Positions 1-8,800 of a DNA stretch of 15,413 bases are shown here, one piece after another. Under the pieces are notes generated by a model, which was given only the letters and a program-made list of their open reading frames with translations, was not told the DNA's origin and ran no database searches. Location of the stretch: NCBI GenBank assembly GCA_036343635.1, contig JAYYVF010000058.1, positions 1 to 15,413 of the forward strand. Reading direction: 5' to 3'. A program made the position numbers and the translations under genes. The DNA comes from GCA-2693325 sp036343635. GTDB taxonomy: Bacteria > Latescibacterota > UBA2968 > UBA8231. Position 1 is the stretch's first letter. Every line of letters starts with the position of its first letter.

Positions 1-333
1 TGGCAGAAAACAGCTTATCACCGCTACTGGATGAACCAAGACCACAACCACAACGCGTATGCACACTACGGTATTCGAGACCACCGCTACAAACTGATCT
101 ACTGGTATAACGAAGCCTGTGACACCCCCGGTTCCCAATCATCAGACTTTGAAGAAAAGGACTGGGAGCTCTTCGACACCCAAGAAGATCCACTAGAGTT
201 GTTTAATTGTTTTAAGGATTCTGACAAGCAAGATGTCGTGGAACGAATGGTAGGATTACTTGACCAAAAAATGGCAGAAATCGGTGACGTCCCGGAACAT
301 AAGACCGATGACGTCCAACAAAAACTAAAATAA
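1..333 (+). CDS. Sulfatase, C-terminal fragment (5' end outside window)
   Basis: The reading frame is open from base 1 and ends in TAA at 331-333, so about 110 C-terminal residues are visible. The segment 'YGIRDHRYKLIYWYNE' followed by 'WELFDTQEDPLELFN' is the usual end of type I (formylglycine) sulfatases: a strand carrying R-x-x-x-Y-K-L-I, then E-L-[FY]-D-x-x-x-D-P-x-E-x-x-N, then a helix of the DVVERMVGLLDQKM kind. The family removes sulfate esters from sugars or other organic sulfates and is often exported. The catalytic C/S-x-P-x-R motif, the metal ligands and any signal peptide lie upstream and cannot be judged. The ATG at 31 is an internal methionine, because the family-like sequence (WQKTAYHRYW) continues upstream of it. 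Its place beside a polysaccharide-lyase and GH88 region suggests action on a sulfated glycan, which is an inference. Confidence 0.85.
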   Translation, partial: WQKTAYHRYWMNQDHNHNAYAHYGIRDHRYKLIYWYNEACDTPGSQSSDFEEKDWELFDTQEDPLELFNCFKDSDKQDVVERMVGLLDQKMAEIGDVPEHKTDDVQQKLK

Positions 334-404
334 TAGTCCACGAGATATTAGGGAAGACTCAAGCCCCATTATCTTCAAACATGGTCTATAGTTGAGGCAT
401 TAAA

Positions 405-1310
405 TTGACAATCCGCTTTGCCTTTTTTACCGACACGCATCACTTTCCGGGAGCACCCCACGACTTTGGGGCACCTAAAATGCTGACGCGCAGCAAAGAA
501 GTGCTCGACATTTTGCCGTCTGTTATAAATGCTGGAAATTTTGATTTTGTAGTACACGGAGGTGACGTCGTATGCGGCGGATCTTCCTTTAACATTCCGA
601 ACGACACTTTCGTCCGATCGCTAGAAGAAGCCGCTGCGACCTTCGAACAAATTACGACTCCGTTTTACTCCGTCCCAGGAAACCACGACTGCGACGCGGA
701 TTCTTGGACTTATGATCAATATGGTGAACATTTTAGTGTGCATTCACCAATTACCTTAGTCGACGTAGCCCCACAACTACGTTTAGCCCTTGCCAATGTT
801 TTTTACGAAGTCGATGTCAAAGAAAATGGGTCCGGGTTATGGACGGATGCTATGGATGAATCGCTTAGACAAGCTGCAGCTCGAGCAAGCCAAGATCAAT
901 GTGCCCTAATCCTCATATTACACAGTTGGATTCTTCCCAGTGGCGATGGAAATATTGGCCTTATTTCAAAGGCCAAACGCCTACGCCAAACCATCGAAGA
1001 TTGTCCGTGTATTTCAATGGTTTTTACCGGTCATCGACACATGAACCGCATCACAGCACACAACGATTACCTAGTAATAGACACAGCATGCCTAATTGGT
1101 TTTCCTTTAGGCTATCGAGAAGTAATACTCTCTGAAAATGGTAGTTTTACCACTCACTTCCATACCCTAAGACTACCCAGACTAATACAAGATTCACGCA
1201 ACCGTTCGACAAATACAGAAAATCGTATTTGGGAAGGAAAACTTTCTGACAGAAATACAAAAATCGCTATCCCCAGACTAAAAAAGATTTGGACCGAGTC
1301 TACAGACTAA
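405..1310 (+). CDS. Calcineurin-like metallophosphoesterase
   Basis: This 301-residue protein carries the full set of dimetal phosphoesterase motifs: D10-x-H12 (FTDTHH), G53-D54 (HGGDVV), G92-N93-H94-D95, H173 (LILHSW) and G209-H210-R211-H212. It therefore should bind two divalent metals and hydrolyse a phosphomono- or phosphodiester. The fold resembles CpdA/Icc-type cyclic nucleotide phosphodiesterases and predicted phosphohydrolases near sulfatase genes, but the substrate cannot be read from the sequence. No signal peptide is evident, so it is probably cytoplasmic. The TTG start at 405 was chosen because an in-frame TGA stop lies only 9 bases upstream (393-395), GAGG at 394-397 sits 7 bases before the TTG, and the conserved D10 strand starts at once. 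The gene follows the sulfatase by 71 bases and may be cotranscribed. Its 3' end converges with the hydroxyacid dehydrogenase gene. Confidence 0.88.
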   Translation: MTIRFAFFTDTHHFPGAPHDFGAPKMLTRSKEVLDILPSVINAGNFDFVVHGGDVVCGGSSFNIPNDTFVRSLEEAAATFEQITTPFYSVPGNHDCDADSWTYDQYGEHFSVHSPITLVDVAPQLRLALANVFYEVDVKENGSGLWTDAMDESLRQAAARASQDQCALILILHSWILPSGDGNIGLISKAKRLRQTIEDCPCISMVFTGHRHMNRITAHNDYLVIDTACLIGFPLGYREVILSENGSFTTHFHTLRLPRLIQDSRNRSTNTENRIWEGKLSDRNTKIAIPRLKKIWTESTD

Positions 1311-1316
1311 TATCAC

Positions 1317-1366
1317 GCTTAACTCAAAATCCTACGTAAGAGTTAAGTCGTCTCCTATCTTAACTC
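1317..1366. terminator. Three-armed inverted repeat between convergent genes
   Basis: CTTAACTC (1318-1325) is perfectly complementary to GAGTTAAG (1340-1347), giving an 8-bp stem with a 14-base loop. A second CTTAACTC copy lies at 1359-1366, so the central arm can alternatively pair with it through an 11-base loop. The element spans the short gap between the stop codons of two convergent genes, where a bidirectional transcription stop or 3'-end stabiliser would be expected. No clear T-run follows on either strand, so intrinsic termination is only possible, not shown. The third arm overlaps the end of the dehydrogenase coding sequence, including its TAA stop (1360-1362 on the reverse strand). 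Confidence 0.4.
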
Positions 1367-2349
1367 AGCTCGAGATCCTTTAAGACTTCACGGTTCACAA
1401 CGTATTTAGGAATTTTCCCACGGTGAACATCTGCCATTGACTCAGCCGCCCAAATAGACATCCGCTCCCGAGCAGCGATCGTTTTTGATCCAGAATGGGG
1501 TAATGCAATCACACTTTCCAATTTTACTAAATCCAGTGAAATACCCGTAGGCGGCTCCGTCCCTTGACAATCCAGACCCGCCCCTGCCAACCGACCAGAC
1601 GTCAGAGCATCAATTAACGCCCTTTCTTCTATTAAGCCACCACGGGCCGTGTTTATCAAATAGCTCCCCGCACGCATAGTAGACAGAAAGGCCTCATCAA
1701 CCATCCCAGCATTTTTGCCGGTAAGAGGTGTATGCAAAGTTACCACATTAGACTCCGATAATAACCGTGCAAGATCAACAGGCTCAGCACCCAAATCAAC
1801 AATCCGCTCAGGATCAACCCAAGGGTCACACACCAACGTGCGCATGCGGAAACCTAAGGCACGTCGCACGACTTCTACACCAATATTTCCGCATCCCACT
1901 AACCCCAGCGTCATAGCCGAAAGGTCTTCACCAATAAGCACGTCATAAGGTCCCTGCATTTTAACAGTACGATCGCCGGGAATTATCTGACGCGTTAACG
2001 CCAAAATAAACGCAAACACTTGGTCAGCTACCGCATCCCCCATCGCCCCTGGGGTGTTGGTAACAACAATTCCTCGGCTTGTGCAGTAGTCCAAATCCAC
2101 TTTGTCATATCCCACACCATTCCGCGCTATCACCCGCAAATCACAGGCATTATCTAACGTCGACGCATTAAGATTTTCAGAACCCGCCAAAAGCGCTTCA
2201 ACTTCAACTAATTTCTCTCGAGTCTCCTGATCAGGCCAACCCTCACTTGGCATCTCAACAACAACTTCGAAACCGGCTTGCTCCAAAATCTCCATAGCAG
2301 GGGAACGACCTTTAAATACAATATTCACGCCCGTAAATGCCTTAGTCAT
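1360..2349 (-). CDS. D-isomer-specific 2-hydroxyacid dehydrogenase (PGDH-like)
   Basis: This 329-residue NAD-dependent dehydrogenase interconverts a 2-hydroxy acid and its 2-oxo acid. The substrate-binding strand 'ARNGVGYDKVD' (about 75-85) is typical of phosphoglycerate-dehydrogenase-like members. The nucleotide fold shows G152-x-G154-x-x-G157 (GLVGCGNIG), with the acidic D175 at the end of the second strand suggesting NAD over NADP. The catalytic triad is visible as R236 (NTARGG), E265 (QGTEPP) and H285 (ALPHSG). No C-terminal ACT domain is present, so this is the short form and not a feedback-regulated SerA. The ATG start follows GAGG by 11 bases. The gene lies 5 bases after the stop of the Ldh_2-family dehydrogenase and must share its transcript. 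Possible roles include glyoxylate/hydroxypyruvate reductase or an SlcC-like (S)-sulfolactate dehydrogenase, but specificity cannot be settled from sequence alone. Confidence 0.9.
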   Translation of the reverse strand: MTKAFTGVNIVFKGRSPAMEILEQAGFEVVVEMPSEGWPDQETREKLVEVEALLAGSENLNASTLDNACDLRVIARNGVGYDKVDLDYCTSRGIVVTNTPGAMGDAVADQVFAFILALTRQIIPGDRTVKMQGPYDVLIGEDLSAMTLGLVGCGNIGVEVVRRALGFRMRTLVCDPWVDPERIVDLGAEPVDLARLLSESNVVTLHTPLTGKNAGMVDEAFLSTMRAGSYLINTARGGLIEERALIDALTSGRLAGAGLDCQGTEPPTGISLDLVKLESVIALPHSGSKTIAARERMSIWAAESMADVHRGKIPKYVVNREVLKDLELS

Positions 2350-2354
2350 ATGAT

Positions 2355-3350
2355 TTAAAACCTCGTTTTTTCGTACTCGGCAAAAGGAGAAGTAACACCC
2401 AACTCCTGAGCCAAAGACTCCAGACTCTCTCTATGCTCGTCAGACATAGGAATGCCATCACGAGAATATTCTCGCTCCCGTTGCCACTCCAAGCCTCCGG
2501 GAAGTTCAGCACTTTCAAAACCGGGAAAGGGCTTCATTGCACGAGCTTCTTTAATGAAACGGTCGACTTCGGTCTTAAATTGATCAACGGACATAAAGCA
2601 TTTCACGTCATAGATAGTAATAAATGCACCTTGATTAGATTCCCATTTAGATTCTGGCGGTATGAACTGAGGTAAATAGATACCAGCGAGCAACCCTCCA
2701 AAAACTCGGTTCATAGCTCCAATTCCAAGCTCCTTAAAAAAAGCAAAAGGCATACGCTCAAAAAGAGCTTCATCCCAAGGCAACATGTGCGCCCCCATAT
2801 CCACAACCAACGGGGGTTGCTCTCCAGATGGGAATGCAACACTAATTGGGGAAGTGCAATTCACGCCTTTAACCAAAGAATCTGGAGACATCGGAGATCG
2901 ATGAGAAGAAACAGCTATAGCAAAACAATCTTCCGCAATGGCCATACGCGTGTACTTCCCTGCCCCACCAAAATGAAAATGATTCTGAGTGGTAATCGCT
3001 GATGTACCAAACTCCTTAGCTTTTTCAATAGCCCATACTGTCCCTTCATAACAAGGGAAATGTCCAAGCCCACCGTCTCCATCATACACTCGCGTCGTCG
3101 GCGTCTCATTAACAACGGTTAACTCTGGGGAAGGGTTAACCCTACCTTCACGCATCATGTTTATATAGTCGATTATCTTGTGACTTCCATGACTGTGTAC
3201 ACCACGCAAATCAGTTTGAACCAACAAGTCAGCCATGCGTTCAGCGTGTGCCAGCGAAGTGCCAACTTCAGTGAACATATCAATTATAAATTGTGAAAGA
3301 ACTGATGATGGAACTCGAATACCCGTTTTAGGGGGGATGTTAGATCCCAA
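2355..3350 (-). CDS. Ldh_2-family (malate/L-lactate/ureidoglycolate-type) dehydrogenase
   Basis: This 331-residue protein belongs to the non-Rossmann NAD(P)-dependent 2-hydroxyacid dehydrogenase family that includes YiaK, AllD and ComC. Visible marks are 'DLRGVHSHGSHKI' (47-59, with the catalytic-type H54), 'NHFHFGGAGKYTRMA' (123-137), 'SPISVAFPSGEQPPLVVDM' (167-185) and the C-terminal 'RDGIPMSDEHRESL' helix (298-310). The segment after VVDM differs from the family: the usual stretch carrying the 'GWA-D-x-x-G-x-x-T-x-D-P' pattern and the 'GGxKGYGLA' loop is missing or strongly altered, replaced by 'FERMPFAFFKELGIGAMNR' (about 197-215). It may thus be a divergent subfamily with another substrate or weak activity. 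The TTG start is supported by AGGAGA (3358-3363 on the reverse strand) 7 bases upstream. It is the first gene of the minus-strand operon. Confidence 0.82.
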   Translation of the reverse strand: MGSNIPPKTGIRVPSSVLSQFIIDMFTEVGTSLAHAERMADLLVQTDLRGVHSHGSHKIIDYINMMREGRVNPSPELTVVNETPTTRVYDGDGGLGHFPCYEGTVWAIEKAKEFGTSAITTQNHFHFGGAGKYTRMAIAEDCFAIAVSSHRSPMSPDSLVKGVNCTSPISVAFPSGEQPPLVVDMGAHMLPWDEALFERMPFAFFKELGIGAMNRVFGGLLAGIYLPQFIPPESKWESNQGAFITIYDVKCFMSVDQFKTEVDRFIKEARAMKPFPGFESAELPGGLEWQREREYSRDGIPMSDEHRESLESLAQELGVTSPFAEYEKTRF

Positions 3351-3400
3351 AGTCTTATCTCCTATTAATCCAAGAAATTATTAAATAACAAATTATCGCG

Positions 3401-3430
3401 TTAATATCGAACGTGTGATATGTATGTCAA
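3401..3430 (-). promoter_or_regulatory. Sigma-70-type promoter for the dehydrogenase operon
   Basis: On the reverse strand a perfect -35 box TTGACA (3425-3430) is followed after 18 bases by TATTAA (3401-3406), a 4/6 match to the -10 consensus. Transcription would start roughly 45 bases before the TTG codon of the Ldh_2-family gene, with a good ribosome-binding site in between. The region 3351-3505 is the divergent spacer shared with the amidohydrolase gene; I found no equally convincing promoter on the forward strand. Confidence 0.5.
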
Positions 3431-3505
3431 GGTTGTAATAATTGCAAAATAACCGAGCATTACTTTGCTTTATCTACAACAAACAAGAATCAAGAAAGAA
3501 ATTTG

Positions 3506-4723
3506 ATGCAATACGACTTAATCTTGCGTGGTGCGCACGTCATAGATCCCTCACAGGAATTAGACGAGGTCCTTGATGTTGCAATAAACAAGGGCCAAAT
3601 AGCTGCCGTTAGTAAATCAATTAGCCACACAGCTTCTCGAGAAATCCAGCTCGAAGGAAAAATACTTACGCCTGGTTGGATTGACATACACGCCCACCTC
3701 TATCCAGGAAGTACGACCTGGGGCATACACGCCGACGCTCATTACCTTTCCACTGGTGTCACAACCGCTGTTGATGCGGGCAGCGCCGGTTGGTCCAACT
3801 TGGCTGGCTACATCGAGAACGTGGTCGCACCAGGAAGAACCCAGTTTCTCTCCTTTGTTCATATATGCGGAATCGGACTTACCTATGGCCCACTACCGGA
3901 ACTAGCTGATTTAAGGTATGCGGACCCCGAACGTACTGCCTTCATGATAGATCACTTTGCTGAACATTGTGTTGGAGTAAAGGTCCGTCAAGGAAAAGGT
4001 CAGGTGGGAAACAACGGGGTAGCTCCCTTACAGCAAGCTATTCTTGCAGCCGAATTAGCTAGGGTCCCCATAATGGTCCACATTGGTAACGGCGTGGCCT
4101 TGCCCGATATTCTAGAATTACTAAGACCTCGCGACATAATAACTCATTGTTATCAAGGGACTGGCGATGGGATCCTCGATGCAGATAACTCCATCTTGCC
4201 GCAAGTATTGAAGGCACGATCCGATGGAGTCATTTTTGATGTTGGTCATGGTGGCGGCAGTTTCGACTATAGCGTAACAAAACAAGCCCTAAAACATGGG
4301 TTTATCTCGGATGTGATAAGTACAGACCTACACGCCCATAGCTGGGACAAGCCTGTGGCAAGTATGCCTCAAACCGCCTCTAAGTTACTCAATTTAGGGG
4401 TAAACATTCAGAGCGTTATCGCTCAATGCACTACCAACGCGGCTATCGCTATTAGCCGCGATGATGACTTAGGGACATTGAGAGTCGGCAGCGTAGCTGA
4501 TTTAGCTGCCTTCGAAATAGTGGAAGGTACATTTGATTTTGTAGACGTTCGTGGCCATGTTGAAAGGGGGACTCGTGCAATCGAAACAAGACTTTGTGTT
4601 CGTAGTGGCGCCGTATATGAACCGGAAGAACTGCGCGGAGAAGCAGAGGAGGACCTCGCAAAAGCAAAATTTCAGAAACACTTAAACAGTAAAGACTGGG
4701 CCGCTCTCGGCTGGAAGCAGTAA
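3506..4723 (+). CDS. Amidohydrolase/deacetylase-family metallohydrolase (Atu3266/EF_0837-like)
   Basis: This 405-residue amidohydrolase-superfamily TIM-barrel enzyme starts with the usual small beta-sandwich ('YDLILRGAHVIDP', residues 3-15), then the metal-binding H62-x-H64 (WIDIHAHLYPG). Further ligands are K159 (GVKVRQGKG, likely a carboxylated lysine), H192 (MVHIGNG), H214 (THCYQG) and D274 (ISTDLHAHSW). The C-terminal 'GTLRVGSVADLAAFEI' closes the sandwich. These motifs, especially VKVRQGKG and STDLHAHS, fit the Atu3266/EF_0837 group, annotated as deacetylases or dihydroorotase-like; Atu3266 is known to act on acetyl-(R)-mandelate and similar esters. The family length is about 380-410. 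I start at ATG 3506; a TTG directly before it (3503) is in frame and equally possible. The purine-rich AAGAAAG upstream is a weak ribosome site. It is divergent from the dehydrogenase operon and 27 bases ahead of the DAHP synthase gene. Confidence 0.85.
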   Translation: MQYDLILRGAHVIDPSQELDEVLDVAINKGQIAAVSKSISHTASREIQLEGKILTPGWIDIHAHLYPGSTTWGIHADAHYLSTGVTTAVDAGSAGWSNLAGYIENVVAPGRTQFLSFVHICGIGLTYGPLPELADLRYADPERTAFMIDHFAEHCVGVKVRQGKGQVGNNGVAPLQQAILAAELARVPIMVHIGNGVALPDILELLRPRDIITHCYQGTGDGILDADNSILPQVLKARSDGVIFDVGHGGGSFDYSVTKQALKHGFISDVISTDLHAHSWDKPVASMPQTASKLLNLGVNIQSVIAQCTTNAAIAISRDDDLGTLRVGSVADLAAFEIVEGTFDFVDVRGHVERGTRAIETRLCVRSGAVYEPEELRGEAEEDLAKAKFQKHLNSKDWAALGWKQ

Positions 4724-4750
4724 CAGAATCAACGATAAGGGAGGAAATCT

Positions 4751-5812
4751 GTGCATCAACACACTGACGATCTTAGAATAAATAACGTCAAACCATTAAT
4801 ACCACCGGCCATCCTAATGGAAGAGCTCCCCTTAGGAGAGAAGGCCTCCGAAACAATAGTAAATGCCCGAAGCCAAACGGATTCGATTCTGCATGGAGAC
4901 GACGATCGGCTGTTGGTGGTCGTCGGTCCGTGTTCAATCCATGATCCTGCTGCAGCCTTAGATTATGCCGAACGACTTAATAAAAAATCGCAAGCCTTCG
5001 TCGACGACCTTTGCATTGTCATGCGAGTCTACTTTGAAAAACCACGCACGACGGTAGGGTGGAAAGGCCTTATTAATGATCCAAATTTGGATGATAGCTT
5101 TGATATAAACAGCGGATTACGAAAGGCTCGAAATTTACTCCTTGAGTTAGCAAATATGGGCTTGCCTGCTGGCACAGAATTCCTCGACACCATTTCTCCA
5201 CAATTCATAGCAGACTTAATCTCATGGGGTGCTATCGGAGCACGTACGACGGAGAGCCAAATTCACAGAGAATTGGCCTCCGGACTTTCTATGCCCGTAG
5301 GTTTCAAAAATGGCACGGACGGTACCATACAGATCGCTATCGATGCTATCGGAGCAGCATGCCACCCTCACCATTTTCTTTCTGTTACAAAACAGGGGAT
5401 TTCTGCGATCGTTACGACCAAGGGAAACTCCTCGTGTCATCTAATTCTACGAGGAGGCAATAACGGTCCAAATTATGCTGCTGAAGACATTAGCTCTTCC
5501 GCCGAAAGCCTTCGGAGCTCGGACCTTCCACACCGTGTCATGATTGACTGTAGTCATGGCAACAGCAACAAAGACCATGCTCAACAACCGGTCGTTGCTT
5601 CCAATATAGCCGAACAATTAGCCTCTGGGTCTAGAGAAATATTTGGCGTAATGATAGAAAGCCACATTGAGGAAGGAAAGCAGAGCTATAGCCCTGACAA
5701 TACTTTGACCTACGGCCAAAGTATTACAGATGCATGTATATCATGGCCTACAACAGAAGAAGTCTTGGAGACATTAGCCAATTCAGTAAAACTCCGAAGA
5801 AAAAGCCAATAG
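4751..5812 (+). CDS. aroG: Class I 3-deoxy-7-phosphoheptulonate (DAHP) synthase, AroG-type
   Basis: This 353-residue enzyme condenses phosphoenolpyruvate and erythrose 4-phosphate, the first step of the shikimate pathway. It aligns almost without gaps to the E. coli AroG/F/H family: VVVGPCSIHDP (57-66), 'RVYFEKPRTTVGWKGLINDP' (92-111), 'GARTTESQIHRELASGLS' (163-180), 'GFKNGTDGT' (184-192), MIDCSHGNSNK (264-274) and GQSITDACI (322-330). The metal ligands C61, H269, E303 and D327 are all present. Feedback-site residues known from AroG are kept (D146, P150, L175, S180, F209, S211). Serine rather than glycine at 180 is the state linked to phenylalanine sensing. The GTG start has GGGAGG 6 bases upstream. 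The gene sits between an amidohydrolase and a secreted lyase, not with other aromatic-pathway genes, which is odd but does not alter the call. Confidence 0.95.
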   Translation: MHQHTDDLRINNVKPLIPPAILMEELPLGEKASETIVNARSQTDSILHGDDDRLLVVVGPCSIHDPAAALDYAERLNKKSQAFVDDLCIVMRVYFEKPRTTVGWKGLINDPNLDDSFDINSGLRKARNLLLELANMGLPAGTEFLDTISPQFIADLISWGAIGARTTESQIHRELASGLSMPVGFKNGTDGTIQIAIDAIGAACHPHHFLSVTKQGISAIVTTKGNSSCHLILRGGNNGPNYAAEDISSSAESLRSSDLPHRVMIDCSHGNSNKDHAQQPVVASNIAEQLASGSREIFGVMIESHIEEGKQSYSPDNTLTYGQSITDACISWPTTEEVLETLANSVKLRRKSQ

Positions 5813-5882
5813 CTTGGATGTGCAACATAAACTTTTATCTATTTGTGGAAATCGATCCCTTTCCTAAGAGGTGACGTAAACT

Positions 5883-8800
5883 ATGTTCGTTTTGATAGCC
5901 ATAATTTTGGCCTGCTGTGTACTTTCCGAGGACACCAACGCACAAACCCTGCCAAAAGAAAAACATCCGAGCCTTTTATTTTCCCAAAGTGACATACCTC
6001 AACTAAAAGCCCGTATCAAACGCGAACCCTACGCTTCTTGGTGGCAAACAGTACTCAACCGTGCTGATGCTACACCCGAAGACTTCACGAACGAGCGCAG
6101 TAAAGTTCGTTACGCCAAATCGCTGGCATTCTGCTGGCTGATTACGGAAAAAGAAAAATATGCCAAGCGGGCAATTGAGCTAATGAAAATGGTAGCATTC
6201 CCCCCAAGAGGAGGCGACCTCGGCGAACCGCACAACGAGGGCGAGGTCGTGGCACAATATGCAGTTGCCTACGACTGGCTCCATTCATATGCAACACTCA
6301 AAGACCCCGAATCTTTGACCGAAATGCGTGAGATTCTAGCTGAGGAATCCTATCGTCTTTGGCGAGGAATAGTGATATCCGAATTAGACTTGGGACTGAC
6401 CTCTCTTAAAATCCGTTTACACGAAACTCCCCATCTCGACAATTGGCATATTCGTGCTTACGGCGGTTTAGGGTTAGCCTCATTAGCGATCGCAGACTAT
6501 ACCGGAGGGAAAAGAACTCCACAAGAGTGGTCTGACCGGGCATATAACATGGTGACGCGTTCAATGGATTTCCAAATTGATGAAATAGATGGTGGCTACG
6601 CTGAAGGCCCATTTTACCTTCGCTACGCTGCCGACGTCTATCTACCCTATTTTTTCGCTCTAAAAAACACAATGGGTTTGGACCTATTTTCAACCCCAAA
6701 ACACAAAAAAGTTCACGAATGGTCTCTCAACTTGAGAATGCCGAATGGTCGACGACCAAACATTGACGATGGCCATTTAGACGATTTTTACGGTCACTAT
6801 CTTACAACGGTTTATGAAGAAGGAGGCATATACCGCTGGGATTGGGAAACAAATGAAAACGGGCTTTACGTACGCCAATTTTCCGAAATGGACGCAATCG
6901 CTTTTTATGATGACCAAATACCTTCTGTCGAACCGAAACACGGACCCTCTGTTTGGATGCCTGGGGCTGGAGACACCGTATTTCGTAGCGACTGGTCCTC
7001 AGAAGCTACCTATATGCTCCTAAGAGGCGAACACGGGATTACGCGTTCGGCAGGGCTTGCTCATGAACACCCAGATGAAACAAGTTTCATAATCTATGCA
7101 GGCGGGGAAATGTTAGCACTCGACGCTGGGTACATCAACTATACCAACCATGACAAAGTAAACGAGGGGCGAAACCATAATGTTGTTCTTATAGATGGTC
7201 AGGGACCTCCACGTTTTACCCAATTAGGTAAAACGTCAGGCGGTGGGAACGACGCTTTTATTCGTGATTTCTTCTCAAGCGAAATGGGAGACTATGCCGA
7301 AGTAGACGCTAGTTACCAAGACGCCGAAATAAAACGGCGCGTTTTATTTGCAGATCAAAAATATTTTGTTATAGCTGATGAGATCAATAGTAACAGTGAA
7401 ACACACAATTTCGAGTGGCGCCTACACGGCAATGGAGGAGGCAATAGCGGCGGAACCTACAGCCGCAACGGAAACACCTCAACATGGAAAAGAGAGACCG
7501 CAGAATTAATTGCCTATTTACCTCAGGAATCCAAGTACAGTATTTCAGAACGAGACACAATACACTCCTTTGACTATCTGGAAGAGCAAACCCATACTAC
7601 CTTGCTGGTCCACCAAAAAGCTGCAGATCCTCGTTATTTGGCTGTACTTTATCCTCGCAGCTTAAGTTCGTGTTGCGACAATAAAAACAGTAATTTTAGT
7701 AACCCCTCTTTTGAAACCGCTGTGACTTCTGGAGGAACTGGCATAGCCATTAATTTTGATGATAAAAAAGACTTAACGTGGCTTCGGAACGCTGACGCGA
7801 ATTTTGTAAAGCTATCGAATTCATCAAACGAGTTAGAAAGTGACGCTGCTTTCGGTTATACACGCCAAGACAATAAACTCCTGTCAAGGTTTTCACTGCA
7901 GGATGGAAGTCGATTCATTTTTAACGAAATAGCCTTTTTTGAATCTAGTTTTCCGGTTGACGCGGGCATAAGTATAAAAGACACTTTATATGCAGGATTT
8001 ATTAGGGGGCCCGAATCTGGCTACACCGTAACAATACCGCTCCGAAATCGACGTATCGAAAGAGCAACCTTTGCCGGAAACTCGATTAATCCGGTAATTG
8101 ATGATGAACACGCCACCTTCGCTCTCAAAGGCCAGGCACAGTTTAAAGTTGTCTTTGAAAAGCTACCCATTATCCAGCTTCATGTGGTTGCCGAAGTGGG
8201 GCGCAGGGAAAGCTTCTCTCCTTTGCGGACTCGAGTCGGTCGAACAGTCAATTTTAGCGTTTTCACCTTTACTAAAAAAGACTCCAGCGATATAAAGAAA
8301 ATTGAAAATTATCAATGGACTGTTCCAAATGCCTTGCTGGGTAATACTGACACCCTTGGCTCACTTGAGTTAACGACGGTGGCAGGAATTAATGAGTATA
8401 TTAGCTTTTCCTCTGGAGAAGCCAAGACTTTATTCCGTGTAATTACAACTCCGAGCAAAATAGAGAAGGTCACCATCGATCCACCGAGTTTAAAAATTAA
8501 ACCTGGAGACACTCAAAATTTTCGTGCAACAGCACTTGATAAATACGGGAATGTCGTAGTACGCAATTTTGGATGGCACGTTGTTGGCGATATCGGAACC
8601 ATACATGATCGCAGAGGAGATTTCCGAGCAGGCAACAATCCTGGGGAAGGCTGGATCATAGCCGTAGCAAATACGCAATTGATTTTCTCGGACGTAGGCG
8701 CATCCGTCCAGGGCGCCGGTAAAATAATAGTGGGAAATAGCCAGCCTCAAAGCTATGCGCTCTACCCCAATATTCCCAACCCCTTTAACCCATCAACGCA

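Noticed and set aside
99..341. Antisense 80-codon ORF opposite the sulfatase end, and similar ORFs inside other genes (for example 3617-3862 minus, 9037-9360 minus, 9529-9912 minus)
   Set aside because: They mirror well-supported coding sequence, have no ribosome sites or family motifs, and look like codon-bias shadows.
5907..5918. Lipobox-like ILAC in the lyase signal peptide, suggesting a lipoprotein
   Set aside because: The cysteine is at residue 11 with no basic n-region, and leucine at -2 is uncommon; SPase I cleavage near TNA (residue 20) fits better, and the protein already has a C-terminal sorting tail.
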